Shown here: piece by piece, positions 1-8,096 of the stretch
How positions within the stretch are numbered: position 1 is the stretch's first letter
How the letters are laid out: each line of letters opens with the position of its first letter
Assembly: GCA_001508005.1 (NCBI GenBank)
Contig: LGEZ01000001.1
Span: forward strand, 1-52,391
From: Clostridia bacterium 41_269
GTDB taxonomy: Bacteria > Bacillota > DTU086
Reading direction: 5' to 3'
DNA length: 52,391 nt
Position numbers and translations under genes: made by a program
The notes under the pieces: generated by a model
Seen by the model: the letters and a program-made list of their open reading frames with translations, nothing else
What the model was told of the DNA's origin: nothing
The model's database searches: none

Positions 1-32
1 TTCTTCTTCTTCTTCTTCTTCTTCTTCTTCTT
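1..32. repeat. (TTC)n trinucleotide microsatellite
   Basis: Ten uninterrupted TTC units plus TT fill the first 32 bases, and the tract may continue to the left of the window. Read as frame 1 it would be a poly-Phe tail ending in a TAA that overlaps the ATG of the next gene (TAATG). Other frames give poly-Ser or poly-Leu, and the reverse strand gives poly-Glu/Lys/Arg. I cannot tell whether it is coding. Confidence 0.9.
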
Positions 33-50
33 GATTATTAGGGGTTTTTA

Positions 51-437
51 ATGTGCATTCCAGAGGAGGTTTGCTTTGTGGAGGAAAAGCGCTATTTTGC
101 CATTGTGTGTCTAAACAGTTATTTTGGAGCAAAAATACTAAAACCCGGCATGAATCTTGTTTTAAAAAAGGAGCCGGAAAATGAATTTGATGCGGAAGCC
201 ATTGGGGTTTATCTGGAGCCGGTAGGGAAGGTTGGTTATGTGGCAAACAGCATTCATACTGTTCCTAGGGGCTGCTGCAGTGCGGGTAGGCTTTATGATC
301 ATTTTAATGAGCAGGCATACGGCGTGGTAAGATTTGTCCTTGAAAATACAGCCATTGCAGAATTTTGGGAAGAAAAACCTCCAAAAAGTTATGGTCAGGA
401 GCAGGAACTGCTGATAATTGTAAAGTCAAATATTTAA
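51..437 (+). CDS. Small HIRAN-domain protein
   Basis: A 128-aa protein whose residues about 25-80 match the HIRAN pattern: a PGM-NLVL strand, the EPENEFDAEAI core and a VGYV strand. HIRAN domains occur alone in bacteria and fused to Rad5/HLTF helicases in eukaryotes, where they bind DNA ends. The bacterial stand-alone role is not established. The start is ATG at 51, preceded by AGGGG with six bases between, and overlapping an upstream TAA. There are no membrane segments. The neighbour to the right is convergent and separated by a shared terminator. Domain assignment is fairly secure; function is not. Confidence 0.7.
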   Translation: MCIPEEVCFVEEKRYFAIVCLNSYFGAKILKPGMNLVLKKEPENEFDAEAIGVYLEPVGKVGYVANSIHTVPRGCCSAGRLYDHFNEQAYGVVRFVLENTAIAEFWEEKPPKSYGQEQELLIIVKSNI

Positions 438-460
438 ACTAAATATTAAAATAAAAAAGC

Positions 461-515
461 ATGGGGCAGAGGGGATTTTTAGGTAAAAAAATGGCAGCTC
501 TGCCCCATATTTTTT
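461..515. terminator. Bidirectional terminator between HIRAN gene and korC
   Basis: A perfect 11-bp stem (ATGGGGCAGAG at 461-471 with its complement at 498-508) encloses a 26-base loop. A T-rich run follows on the plus strand and an A-run (ATAAAAAA) precedes it, so it can act on both convergent genes. The plus-strand T tract overlaps the korC stop codon. Confidence 0.75.
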
Positions 516-1041
516 ATACCAGCTCCATTCCCCTTTTGAAGGACTTAATGTTTAGCTCCAAATAAGGGCTTTTGAAGAACTCATTAAGAGCCTTTATGAA
601 AGGATCTGAAGGCATTATTTCAGTAATTTTCAGTGCTGTCCCCAAAGCTAATATGGTTATTCCCAGGGGATGGCCTAGTTTTTTTGCTTCCTTTGCAAAG
701 GGAAAAGAATATTCCTTTACCCTTCCCATAGGCTCAACAGCTGTATCAGAGTCATAAAGGATGATTCCGCTGTCCTTTACCATGGGTTCATATTTTTTGT
801 ATGCTTCAGAGGTTAGGGCAAGAAGAAAATCTGCTTCTTCAACAAAGGGATAGATAATTTCTTCTTTACTTATTATAATTGTTGACTGGCTTAGACCGCC
901 CCTTGCCATGGCGCCGTAGCTCTGATTATGTACAGCGTTGTAGTTTTTATATATAATTGCAGCTCTTCCAAGAATATTTCCAGCTACTCCCAGTCCCTGT
1001 CCCCCTGAACCCGCCAGTATAATATCCCATCTTGTTTTCAT
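514..1041 (-). CDS. korC: 2-oxoacid:ferredoxin oxidoreductase, gamma subunit (KorC-like)
   Basis: Gamma (catalytic-domain III) subunit of a four-subunit 2-oxoacid:ferredoxin oxidoreductase. The N-terminal GSGGQGLGVAG segment and the Y-MARGG segment are the usual signatures of this subunit. It helps form the coenzyme A/TPP site together with KorA and KorB. It is the last gene of the eam - transporter - korD-korA-korB-korC operon, 19 bases after korB. I chose ATG at 1041 rather than the GTG nine bases upstream because the GTG sits inside the AAGGATGTGAGG ribosome-binding region. About 175 aa is normal for the family. The exact substrate is inferred from KorB motifs and context. Confidence 0.85.
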   Translation of the reverse strand: MKTRWDIILAGSGGQGLGVAGNILGRAAIIYKNYNAVHNQSYGAMARGGLSQSTIIISKEEIIYPFVEEADFLLALTSEAYKKYEPMVKDSGIILYDSDTAVEPMGRVKEYSFPFAKEAKKLGHPLGITILALGTALKITEIMPSDPFIKALNEFFKSPYLELNIKSFKRGMELV

Positions 1042-1060
1042 ATACCTCACATCCTTCTTT

Positions 1061-1879
1061 CTATTTCATAGCTGATTGCTGTTTTTTGTATTTGTTTAAA
1101 AAGTCTTCCCGACTGCGCTGCACCAGTTTCCCCCTCCAGAAAAATTTCTGCTTTTCTTCATGGGATAAACTTTGAAATTTTTCCAGAGGAAGAGCCGTTT
1201 CTTTAAGCCAATTAAGCATCTCAGGGGAATTTCCAATTTTATTGTACCGTCCGTAATAGGTGGGGCAGGGTGATATTACTTCTACCAGTGAAAAGCCTTT
1301 TGTGGAAATGGCTTCTTTTAAAAATTTATGCAGTTCTCTTACATGATAAACAGTGGTTTTGGCAACATAATTTGCACCGGCTTCTGCTGCGATGGAGCAG
1401 ATATCCATTATAGATTCACTTTTTCCTGAGCGAGAAGTGCTTGTAATGCTGTTTTCAGGAGTTAGAGGAGAAAACTGCCCTCCGGTCATTCCATAATTAA
1501 AGTTATTTGAAATCACGGCAGTTATATTTATGTTTCGCCGCGCTGCATGGATCAAGTGGTTGCCGCCAATAGCACCTGCATCTCCGTCTCCCATAAAAGC
1601 TATTATGGTAAGATCTGGCTGTGCCGCAGCTATACCCGTTGCAAATGCTAGGGTTCTTCCATGGGTTCCCTGAAAACGGTGGCATGCTATATAGTCTCCT
1701 GCTCTTCCTGAGCAGCCTATGCCTGTTGCCAGAAGAGCTTTGTGGGGAGGAATGTCTAGTTCTCCTAGGGCTAGTATGATTCCTTTAAGAATTATGCCGT
1801 GTCCGCATCCTGCGCACCACAAATGTGGAAGCTGTTCCCATGCAATGTAATCTGAATATGAATCAGGTATACCCTGCAT
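1061..1879 (-). CDS. korB: 2-oxoglutarate:ferredoxin oxidoreductase, beta subunit (TPP- and 4Fe4S-binding)
   Basis: A 272-aa beta subunit. Residues 21-28 (WCAGCGHG) supply two cluster cysteines (C22, C25), with further cysteines at C56 and in SPCPTYYGRYNK near residue 205; this set ligates the [4Fe-4S] cluster. The TPP/Mg motif starts at GDGDAGAIGG (about 97-106) and ends in NN near 125. The PCPT-GR-NK segment resembles 2-oxoglutarate-type KorB more than pyruvate-type PorB, which supports conversion of 2-oxoglutarate plus CoA to succinyl-CoA, CO2 and reduced ferredoxin. A divergent sucCD pair next door fits this. The ATG is three bases past the korA stop, implying translational coupling. Confidence 0.85.
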   Translation of the reverse strand: MQGIPDSYSDYIAWEQLPHLWCAGCGHGIILKGIILALGELDIPPHKALLATGIGCSGRAGDYIACHRFQGTHGRTLAFATGIAAAQPDLTIIAFMGDGDAGAIGGNHLIHAARRNINITAVISNNFNYGMTGGQFSPLTPENSITSTSRSGKSESIMDICSIAAEAGANYVAKTTVYHVRELHKFLKEAISTKGFSLVEVISPCPTYYGRYNKIGNSPEMLNWLKETALPLEKFQSLSHEEKQKFFWRGKLVQRSREDFLNKYKKQQSAMK

Positions 1880-1881
1880 TT

Positions 1882-3012
1882 TTACTTCACCACACTTTCT
1901 ATTTTATCTAATATTTCAGAAGGGGTAATTACATTTGTATCGTACCGCAGTATGGGCATTACCTCAGCTTTCCCTTTAAATATTTTTTGAACTTCTCCTG
2001 TTATCTGACCCATGTTTAATTCAACAACAAATATTTTTTCTGCTTGATCGCACAGATTCATAATATGTTCTTCTGGAAAAGGCCATACTGTTTGAAGATT
2101 GATCATTCCCATATTTATTCCTTTTTTAATTCCTCTCTCAGCTGCTTCCCTTGCGGATCTGGCGGATATGCCGTATGAAATTAAGATGATTTCTGCTCCA
2201 TCTTTACCGTAGTATTTGGGAGGGGGAAGCTCCTTTTGATGATTTAGAATTTTACTGTGCAGCCTTTCAAGGAGCTTTCTGCATTTTTCGGGATTGCTTG
2301 TGGAAAAGCCCCTTTCGTCATGAAAAAGTCCTGTAACTCTAAGGATATGTCTGCCGCCGTATGGGGCCAGTGTTGGAATACCATTCACATCAGGAGAGTA
2401 AGGAAGATATTCTTCAGGGGAGACACTGGGAGTTTTTCGGTTGATAATGTTTAGTTCTCCTTCATCTTTTATAATGACTCTTTCTCTTAAGTGTGCAAGG
2501 GCAGCATCTGTAAGTACCAGTACCGGAGAAGAAAATCGCTCTGATAAATTAAAAGCCTGGACAGTCAGATCGAAGCATTCCTGAACCGTTGAAGGTACCA
2601 ATGCAATAATGGGATGATCTCCATGGGTGCCCCATCGTGCTTGCATTATATCCTGCTGTCCTGGTTTTGTAGCTACACCTGTGCAGAGTCCATAACGCTG
2701 AACGCTTATGAGAACGCAAGGAACTTCTGCCATAACGGCAAAACCCAAGTTTTCCTGCATCAGGGAAAAACCGGGACCGCTCGTAGCTGTAAAAGCCTTC
2801 ATACCTCCTAAACTGGCACCAATTACTGCAGCAAGCCCACCTATTTCGTCCTCCATCTGAATAAATATGCCGCCTAATTTAGGAAGCTCCCGGGAACAGA
2901 ATTCAGAAAGCTCATTTACGGGGCTGATGGGATATCCTGCAAAAAACCTTGCTCCTGCATTTATGGCACCCAATGCGCAGGCTTCGTTGCCCTGAATGAA
3001 CATATCTTTCAA
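1882..3012 (-). CDS. korA: 2-oxoglutarate:ferredoxin oxidoreductase, alpha subunit
   Basis: A 376-aa alpha subunit carrying the pyrimidine-binding and transketolase-C-like domains. The N-terminal GNEACALGAI and GYPISP segments and the MEDEIGGLAAVIGASLGG stretch are hallmark features of KorA/VorA. It starts at TTG (3012), eight bases after GGAGG; the TTG lies directly beside the korD stop (TTAGTTG), so the genes are translationally coupled. It forms the cytoplasmic heterotetramer with KorB, KorC and KorD. A branched-chain 2-oxoacid substrate is possible, but the neighbouring sucCD and glutamate aminomutase favour 2-oxoglutarate. Confidence 0.85.
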   Translation of the reverse strand: MKDMFIQGNEACALGAINAGARFFAGYPISPVNELSEFCSRELPKLGGIFIQMEDEIGGLAAVIGASLGGMKAFTATSGPGFSLMQENLGFAVMAEVPCVLISVQRYGLCTGVATKPGQQDIMQARWGTHGDHPIIALVPSTVQECFDLTVQAFNLSERFSSPVLVLTDAALAHLRERVIIKDEGELNIINRKTPSVSPEEYLPYSPDVNGIPTLAPYGGRHILRVTGLFHDERGFSTSNPEKCRKLLERLHSKILNHQKELPPPKYYGKDGAEIILISYGISARSAREAAERGIKKGINMGMINLQTVWPFPEEHIMNLCDQAEKIFVVELNMGQITGEVQKIFKGKAEVMPILRYDTNVITPSEILDKIESVVK

Positions 3013-3219
3013 CTAAGCCACCTCCGGTTTCAGCCTAATGGCAAAATCAGGACATCTGTAAAAGCACATTTTGCATGATATGCACTTTTCAGGATGTTCA
3101 ATCTTGGGCAAATCGTCTTCTCCGGTGATGTACACCTTTGTGGGACAAAAAGCAATGCAGAGACCGCATTTTTTACAGAGTTTTGGATCAATATAAAAGG
3201 GATACTGTTTGTTTTCCAC
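3013..3219 (-). CDS. korD: 2-oxoacid:ferredoxin oxidoreductase, delta subunit (2[4Fe-4S] ferredoxin)
   Basis: A 68-aa ferredoxin-like subunit with two CxxCxxCxxxC motifs (C15, C18, C21, C25 and C46, C49, C52, C56), each able to bind a [4Fe-4S] cluster. It carries electrons from the TPP/4Fe4S centre of KorB to external ferredoxin. The start is GTG at 3219, six bases after a GAGG Shine-Dalgarno sequence. It lies 23 bases after the transporter stop and abuts korA, so it belongs to the same operon. Gene order D-A-B-C in transcription direction is the classical kor arrangement. Confidence 0.88.
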   Translation of the reverse strand: MENKQYPFYIDPKLCKKCGLCIAFCPTKVYITGEDDLPKIEHPEKCISCKMCFYRCPDFAIRLKPEVA

Positions 3220-3242
3220 TATTTACCTCACCTTCTTTAAAC

Positions 3243-4496
3243 TTAATGGGGTAGGGGGAGCTTGTGAAGGAGTATGCTGAAAAAAACCATAAAAAATAGG
3301 GCAACGGGATATGTGGCTCCGTATCCCATAGCTGCTTTATCTGATTGAATGCTGTCTATGGCTGCTCCCAAACCGGGGGTGCTGGTCATACCGCCGCACA
3401 GAGCTCCTGATAAAAGTATCCAGTTCAATTTAAATAAATATCTTCCAATAATGAAACCTACTGCAAGGGCAAGGGTTCCGGAAAGAAAAGCTGTTGCTAT
3501 TAGGGGAGTACTTCCAGCAATGAAAGTATTAACAGCTGCATACCCGTAGTTAAGACCCACCACTGACAAGAAGAAGGCTAATGATATTTGGCGCAGAGCT
3601 GTCAAAATTTTTTCATCCATTCTAAATTGAAAAGGTCCAATTTTTCCTATGTACCCCAGGGCTAAGGAGGAGATGAGGACTCCTCCTGTTAGCCCAAGGT
3701 TTAAGAACCCCAAGGGGCCGATATATATTTTAACTGAGCCCAGCAGCTGTCCCAACAGGCATACTCCAGTAAATTCCAGCAGATGAAATTTTCCTTTTTC
3801 ACTGGCTTCGTCTAAATCTTCCTGACTTTTTTCATTTGATGAAATTTCTTTCTCTAATTTTTCAAATTCCCTGGACATATCCATGGAAAAAATCTTTGGT
3901 ATGAGGTTTACCGCCAGTACAACTATAATAACTCCTATTGGGTAGGCAGCTGCATGTCCCGCTGCAACTGCTTCCTGTGCAGCGTACCCTGCGCTGCTCA
4001 CAGATTCTAGGGCTGCTCCCAAACCTGGGGAGCTGGTAAGGGCTCCAGTAAAAACTCCTGCCAGAGCGTATGGGTCAGCATCTTTAAAAATAAAAGTTGA
4101 TAGATAGCATACGAGGGCTCCGGTGAGGGTTACTGCAAATCCCAGGATGGAGAACTTTATTCCGAATTTTTTTATAACAAGCCCCATATCCTTTGCAGCA
4201 AGTAGGCCCACTGAGGCAGAAAAAATAATAAGAAAGAGATTAAAGAGGCTTTCATCTACAATCTCTGCTTCTGCTGATCTTTGAGCTAGAAAGTTTATGC
4301 TTTCCTGATCCAGTGAATTATTCATTATTAAAAAGGTAGTGAGCCAGCCGAAGAATATACCAGTAAAGAGAGTTCCTGAGATTCCAAGCTTAATCTGCTT
4401 GTACTGAATTCTGCCCAATAAGAGCCCCAGAAGTACGGAGACCAATAATAGAAAAAATTGGTTGAAGATTAGAGCCTTTATATCCAATTCTATCAT
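3243..4496 (-). CDS. AspT/YidE-family transporter without RCK (TrkA-C) domain
   Basis: A 417-aa integral membrane protein made of two repeats of the AspT/YidE duplication domain. Each half has the signature TS(S/T)PGLGAA: TSSPGLGAALE near residue 153 and TSTPGLGAAID near 368. About ten hydrophobic segments are visible. The central linker (about 200-235) is only a charged stretch (REFEKLEKEISSNEKSQED); the two RCK domains present in AspT and YidE (about 560 aa) are missing. Known members exchange aspartate for alanine (AspT) or export succinate (Corynebacterium SucE). Located between glutamate 2,3-aminomutase and korDABC, with gaps of 27 and 23 bases. A glutamate, beta-glutamate or succinate exchanger is my inference. 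Confidence 0.8.
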   Translation of the reverse strand: MIELDIKALIFNQFFLLLVSVLLGLLLGRIQYKQIKLGISGTLFTGIFFGWLTTFLIMNNSLDQESINFLAQRSAEAEIVDESLFNLFLIIFSASVGLLAAKDMGLVIKKFGIKFSILGFAVTLTGALVCYLSTFIFKDADPYALAGVFTGALTSSPGLGAALESVSSAGYAAQEAVAAGHAAAYPIGVIIVVLAVNLIPKIFSMDMSREFEKLEKEISSNEKSQEDLDEASEKGKFHLLEFTGVCLLGQLLGSVKIYIGPLGFLNLGLTGGVLISSLALGYIGKIGPFQFRMDEKILTALRQISLAFFLSVVGLNYGYAAVNTFIAGSTPLIATAFLSGTLALAVGFIIGRYLFKLNWILLSGALCGGMTSTPGLGAAIDSIQSDKAAMGYGATYPVALFFMVFFSILLHKLPLPH

Positions 4497-4523
4497 TTTT
4501 TTAACCTGCCTTAAGTTTCAAAT

Positions 4524-5786
4524 TTAAACTTCTGTGCTTTCATCATCCATTGAAATATTGGGATATCTTAGCATTCTTCCCTCCCATGTTCTTATGTAGA
4601 CTGCATCTGGGGCCATTGAAACAAGATATTCAGGGAGCATGGGTGTTTTTCCAAAACCCTTGGGAGCATTGATTATATACTGAGGAATGGCAAGACCTGA
4701 TGTGTATCCTCTGAGGTGTTCCATGATGTTGATTCCATCCTCAATTTTTGTAATGAAGTGTCCCGTTCCCTTAACTGTTTTGGCTTGAAAGATATAATAA
4801 GGTCTTACTTTTATTTTTAAAAGTTCGTGATTGAGCTTCTTTATTACATGGGGATCATTATTAATTCCCTTTAAAAGAACAGTCTGATTGCCTAAGGGTA
4901 TACCCAATCGTGCCAGTTTGTCGCATGCCTTTTCTGAATCTTTGGTGACTTCTTTGGGATGATTAAAATGGGTGTTGATGTAAAGGCGGGGATGCTTGTC
5001 CAAAATTTCACAGAGTTCATCATTTACCCTCATGGGAAGAGTTACCAGCATTCTGGTGCCCAATCTTTTTATTTCCACATGATCAATTTTATCCAGCTCC
5101 GTTAGAATCCAGTCTAATTTGCTGTTGCTGAGCATGAAAGCATCTCCACCGGTCAAAAGGACGTCCCTTATCTCTTCATTTTTGCGGATGTAATCCAGAG
5201 CTTGAAGTATATCTTCGGTGGGAGCAGCTTTATCTACTTCTCCTATATTTCTTCTTCTCTGGCAGTGCCGACAGTACATGGCGCATGCATTGGTGACATT
5301 TATTATTAGCCTATCAGGATAGCGTCGGGTGATGGTGGGTGCAGGGGAGGTGTATTCTTCGGCCATTGGATCCAGTTCTCCGAAGGGAATGGTTATTTCA
5401 TAAATGGAAGGTATTGCCTGTTTTCGTATGGGACAGTTGGGATCATCGGGATCCATGAGACTTGCGTAGTAAGGGGAAACTGCCCAGCGGTACGTTTTTC
5501 CCACTTCGTTGATTTCCTTAATTTCTCTTTCGGAAAGATTGATAACTTTAGCCAGGTCTTCTGCTCTGGTGAAGCGGTTGCGTACATGCCATTTCCAGTT
5601 GTTCCAGTCTTTTTCTGTAGCTCCCAGAACCTTCATGATCCGCCTTTTATTTTCCTCATACTGCTCTGCCAGCTTAAAGCCGTAATCAATCTTTTCCCTG
5701 GCTTCCAAATAATCCTTTATTTTTGCTTTAAGCTCCTCTGCCCTTTTTTGGGCCCTCAACCTTTTTTCCATAATATCATCGGCCAT
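4524..5786 (-). CDS. eam: Glutamate 2,3-aminomutase (radical SAM, PLP)
   Basis: Radical SAM/PLP aminomutase interconverting L-alpha-glutamate and L-beta-glutamate. With numbering from an upstream GTG (protein 423 aa), CAMYCRHC (171-178) binds the 4Fe-4S/SAM centre and K383 in GFGKTP is the PLP lysine. The two aspartates that bind the lysine side-chain amine in lysine 2,3-aminomutase (D293, D330) are replaced by K339 (QAKTVKG) and N376 (IINAPKG), the swap reported for Clostridium difficile glutamate 2,3-aminomutase, with the same 37-residue spacing. Hence glutamate, not lysine. I place the start at ATG 5786 because GGGGAG sits eight bases upstream and overlaps the GTG at 5795. It is the first gene of the operon. 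Confidence 0.88.
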   Translation of the reverse strand: MADDIMEKRLRAQKRAEELKAKIKDYLEAREKIDYGFKLAEQYEENKRRIMKVLGATEKDWNNWKWHVRNRFTRAEDLAKVINLSEREIKEINEVGKTYRWAVSPYYASLMDPDDPNCPIRKQAIPSIYEITIPFGELDPMAEEYTSPAPTITRRYPDRLIINVTNACAMYCRHCQRRRNIGEVDKAAPTEDILQALDYIRKNEEIRDVLLTGGDAFMLSNSKLDWILTELDKIDHVEIKRLGTRMLVTLPMRVNDELCEILDKHPRLYINTHFNHPKEVTKDSEKACDKLARLGIPLGNQTVLLKGINNDPHVIKKLNHELLKIKVRPYYIFQAKTVKGTGHFITKIEDGINIMEHLRGYTSGLAIPQYIINAPKGFGKTPMLPEYLVSMAPDAVYIRTWEGRMLRYPNISMDDESTEV

Positions 5787-5825
5787 GAGTTTCACTCCCC
5801 TATTTTTGCCAGAATAGTTTTTTTT

Positions 5826-5853
5826 ATACTACCATATAAAGCAATGTTGTCAA
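5826..5853 (-). promoter_or_regulatory. Candidate sigma-A promoter for eam-kor operon
   Basis: On the minus strand TTGACA (5853-5848) is followed after 16 bases by TAGTAT (5831-5826), about 40 bases before the eam ATG. The surrounding divergent region up to 6014 is very AT-rich and presumably also carries the sucC promoter, which I could not place with confidence. Confidence 0.5.
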
Positions 5854-6014
5854 AAGGAAGACTTTTAACGTTAATTAAAGATTAATTATGTTAGTTAATA
5901 AAAAAGTTAGAAGATTAAAAAAAATTAACAAAAAGTGATACTCAATATTAATAAGATAAATTAGCAGCTTATGGTAAAATAAACTAGATACACATTTATT
6001 TGGGGGGAATATAT

Positions 6015-7163
6015 TTGAGATTTGTGGAGTACAAAGGAAAGAAAGTTTTTGCCCGGTACGGTTTAGAAATTCCCAGAGGGATTGCTGTTTCTACTCCCGA
6101 AGAGGCACGAAAGGCTGCCCAAAAACTGGGTGGTGAGGTTTTTGTAAAAGCTCAGGTTCCCATTGGAGGGAGGGGCAAAGCAGGGGGAATAAAATATGCT
6201 GCGGATCCTGCTGAGGCAGAGAAAAGAGCTTCTGAGATTTTAGGTATGGACATAAAGGGATACAAAGTTAAAGAGGTGTACATAGAAGAAAAAATTGATA
6301 TAGCTGGAGAAATTTATCTTGGAATTACCCTGGATCGGAGCGCAGGAATGCCCGTTGTAATTTTAAGTGCCGAGGGCGGTATTGATATTGAAGAGGTTGC
6401 ACGGACAAAGCCTGAAAAGGTAGTGAGAAATCATATTGATCCATTGTGGGGTTTTCACAGCTACCAGCTGAGACAGGTAGCTTATAAAGCTGGTATATCT
6501 GAGGATCTGATCGGTGATATAGTGAAAATGGGGCTCAAGCTTTATGAAATTTTTATTGATAATGATGCAGTTTTAGCAGAAATAAATCCTGCTGTTGTTA
6601 CTCCCGAAAGAAAGCTGGTGTGTGGGGACAGCAAGCTGGAGATAGATGATAATGCGCTGTTTAAACATCCTGATTTGGCAGCCTTAAATGAAGGTATAGA
6701 GGAAAATACTTTGGAAGCTGAAGCCAGGGCTAAGGGTATAAGCTTTGTGGAGTTAGATGGAAATATTGCTGTTATTGGAAACGGAGCGGGGCTTGTAATG
6801 GGTACTTTGGACAGCCTTAGTTTGGAAGGGGGTTCTGCTGCCAACTTTTTAGACGTGGGTGGAGGTGCCCTTGCATCAAAGGTAGAAGATGCTCTGGAAA
6901 TAGCATTAAAATTAAAAAATGTTAAGGCAGTGCTCATAAACATTTTTGGAGGGATTACCCGCTGCGATGAGGTTGCCAGGGGAATAGTAGCAGCTTTAAA
7001 GAGACTTAAGCCTTCCGTACCCATTATTGTGCGCCTGGCGGGAAATAACGAAGAAGAAGGCCGTCGCATTTTAAGAGAGAGCGGTCTTAATATACATATT
7101 TTTGAAAGTATGAGGACGGCTGCAATTAATGCAGTCCGTTTTTCCAGGGAGGAAAGAATATGA
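6015..7163 (+). CDS. sucC: Succinyl-CoA synthetase (ADP-forming) beta subunit
   Basis: A 382-aa ATP-grasp acyl-CoA synthetase beta chain. Visible features are the N-terminal ATP-grasp part (VKAQVPIGGRGKAGGIK), a nucleotide loop region with AEINPAVVTP, and the C-terminal ligase-CoA segment (NFLDVGGGA, INIFGGITRCDEVA). With SucD it converts succinyl-CoA, ADP and Pi into succinate, CoA and ATP. TTG at 6015 is the likely start, seven bases after GGGGGG; an in-frame ATG-like start 15 bases earlier lies inside the Shine-Dalgarno run. It overlaps sucD by four bases. Divergence from korDABC suggests substrate-level ATP production from 2-oxoglutarate. Related dicarboxylate-CoA ligases cannot be excluded. 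Confidence 0.85.
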   Translation: MRFVEYKGKKVFARYGLEIPRGIAVSTPEEARKAAQKLGGEVFVKAQVPIGGRGKAGGIKYAADPAEAEKRASEILGMDIKGYKVKEVYIEEKIDIAGEIYLGITLDRSAGMPVVILSAEGGIDIEEVARTKPEKVVRNHIDPLWGFHSYQLRQVAYKAGISEDLIGDIVKMGLKLYEIFIDNDAVLAEINPAVVTPERKLVCGDSKLEIDDNALFKHPDLAALNEGIEENTLEAEARAKGISFVELDGNIAVIGNGAGLVMGTLDSLSLEGGSAANFLDVGGGALASKVEDALEIALKLKNVKAVLINIFGGITRCDEVARGIVAALKRLKPSVPIIVRLAGNNEEEGRRILRESGLNIHIFESMRTAAINAVRFSREERI

Positions 7164-8053
7164 GTATTTTAGCGGATCGGGAAACAAAGGTGCTGATTCA
7201 GGGAATAACGGGTAGGGAAGGAAGCCATCACACGGAACTAATGCTCAAATACGGCACGAAAATTGTGGGCGGCACATCTCCAGGCAAGGGTGGACAGAAG
7301 GTGCATGGGGTACCTGTGTTCAACACTGTTTGGGAAGCAGTAGAAGAGACGGGAGCTGAGGCAAGTATTATTTTTGTTCCCCCTAAATTTGCGCTGGATG
7401 CCCTTTACGAAGCAGTGGAAGCGGGGCTGAGACTGATCATCTGTATAACTGAGGGAATACCCGTTTTGGAAATGATGCATGCCATAAGGAAAATTAAAGT
7501 TTTATATCCTGACACTGTATTAATAGGACCCAACTGTCCAGGGCTTATAAACCCAGGGGAATGCAATTTGGGAATAATGCCGGGAAGCGTTTTTAAGCCT
7601 GGTAATGTGGGAATAATAAGCCGGAGCGGAACTTTGACCTATCAGATAGCTTATAATATGGTAGAGGCAGGAATTGGCCAGAGCACTGTTGTTGGTGTGG
7701 GTGGGGACCCCTTCATCGGCACCAGATTTGTGGACTTAGTAAAAATTTTCAATGAGGATCCTAAAACAAAGGCCCTCTGCATAATAGGAGAAATTGGAGG
7801 TACAGACGAGGAAGAGGCAGCCCAGTATATAAAGGAAAATGTAGATAAACCTGTGGTCGCCTATATAGCAGGGCAGACGGCTCCTCCGGGGAAAAGGATG
7901 GGACATGCAGGGGCAATAATATCAGGGAGTTCAGGAACTGCCCAGTCAAAAATTAAGGCTTTTAAGGAAGCTGGGGTTGAAGTGGCCAAAGCTCCCTATG
8001 AAGCTGCATATATCCTTAAAAAAATGATAAGAAAAAATTTGTTTTCCATCTGA
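7160..8053 (+). CDS. sucD: Succinyl-CoA synthetase alpha subunit
   Basis: A 297-aa alpha subunit with an N-terminal CoA-binding Rossmann domain (QGITGREGSHH) and C-terminal ligase domain. H249 in the GHAGAII motif is the phosphohistidine that relays phosphate between succinyl phosphate and ADP; the GPNCPGLINP segment (about 123-132) is also conserved in SucD. The ATG overlaps the sucC stop (ATGA), indicating coupled translation and a heteromeric enzyme. Length is normal (E. coli about 289 aa). No downstream terminator before the glyQ leader is obvious. Confidence 0.87.
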   Translation: MSILADRETKVLIQGITGREGSHHTELMLKYGTKIVGGTSPGKGGQKVHGVPVFNTVWEAVEETGAEASIIFVPPKFALDALYEAVEAGLRLIICITEGIPVLEMMHAIRKIKVLYPDTVLIGPNCPGLINPGECNLGIMPGSVFKPGNVGIISRSGTLTYQIAYNMVEAGIGQSTVVGVGGDPFIGTRFVDLVKIFNEDPKTKALCIIGEIGGTDEEEAAQYIKENVDKPVVAYIAGQTAPPGKRMGHAGAIISGSSGTAQSKIKAFKEAGVEVAKAPYEAAYILKKMIRKNLFSI

Positions 8054-8096
8054 CCTAAAAAGCTGGTGCAGAGAACTTTAGAAATGAGCCCATTTA

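Noticed and set aside
1-437. HIRAN gene as a phase-variable gene controlled by the TTC tract
   Set aside because: Trinucleotide changes do not shift frame and the tract is outside the coding part visible here; no support beyond proximity.
4524-5786. Annotation as lysine 2,3-aminomutase
   Set aside because: The two substrate-binding aspartates are replaced by Lys and Asn in the pattern known for glutamate 2,3-aminomutase.
6000-6014. sucC start at the TTG-like codon 15 bases upstream
   Set aside because: That position lies inside the GGGGGG ribosome site; TTG at 6015 is correctly spaced.
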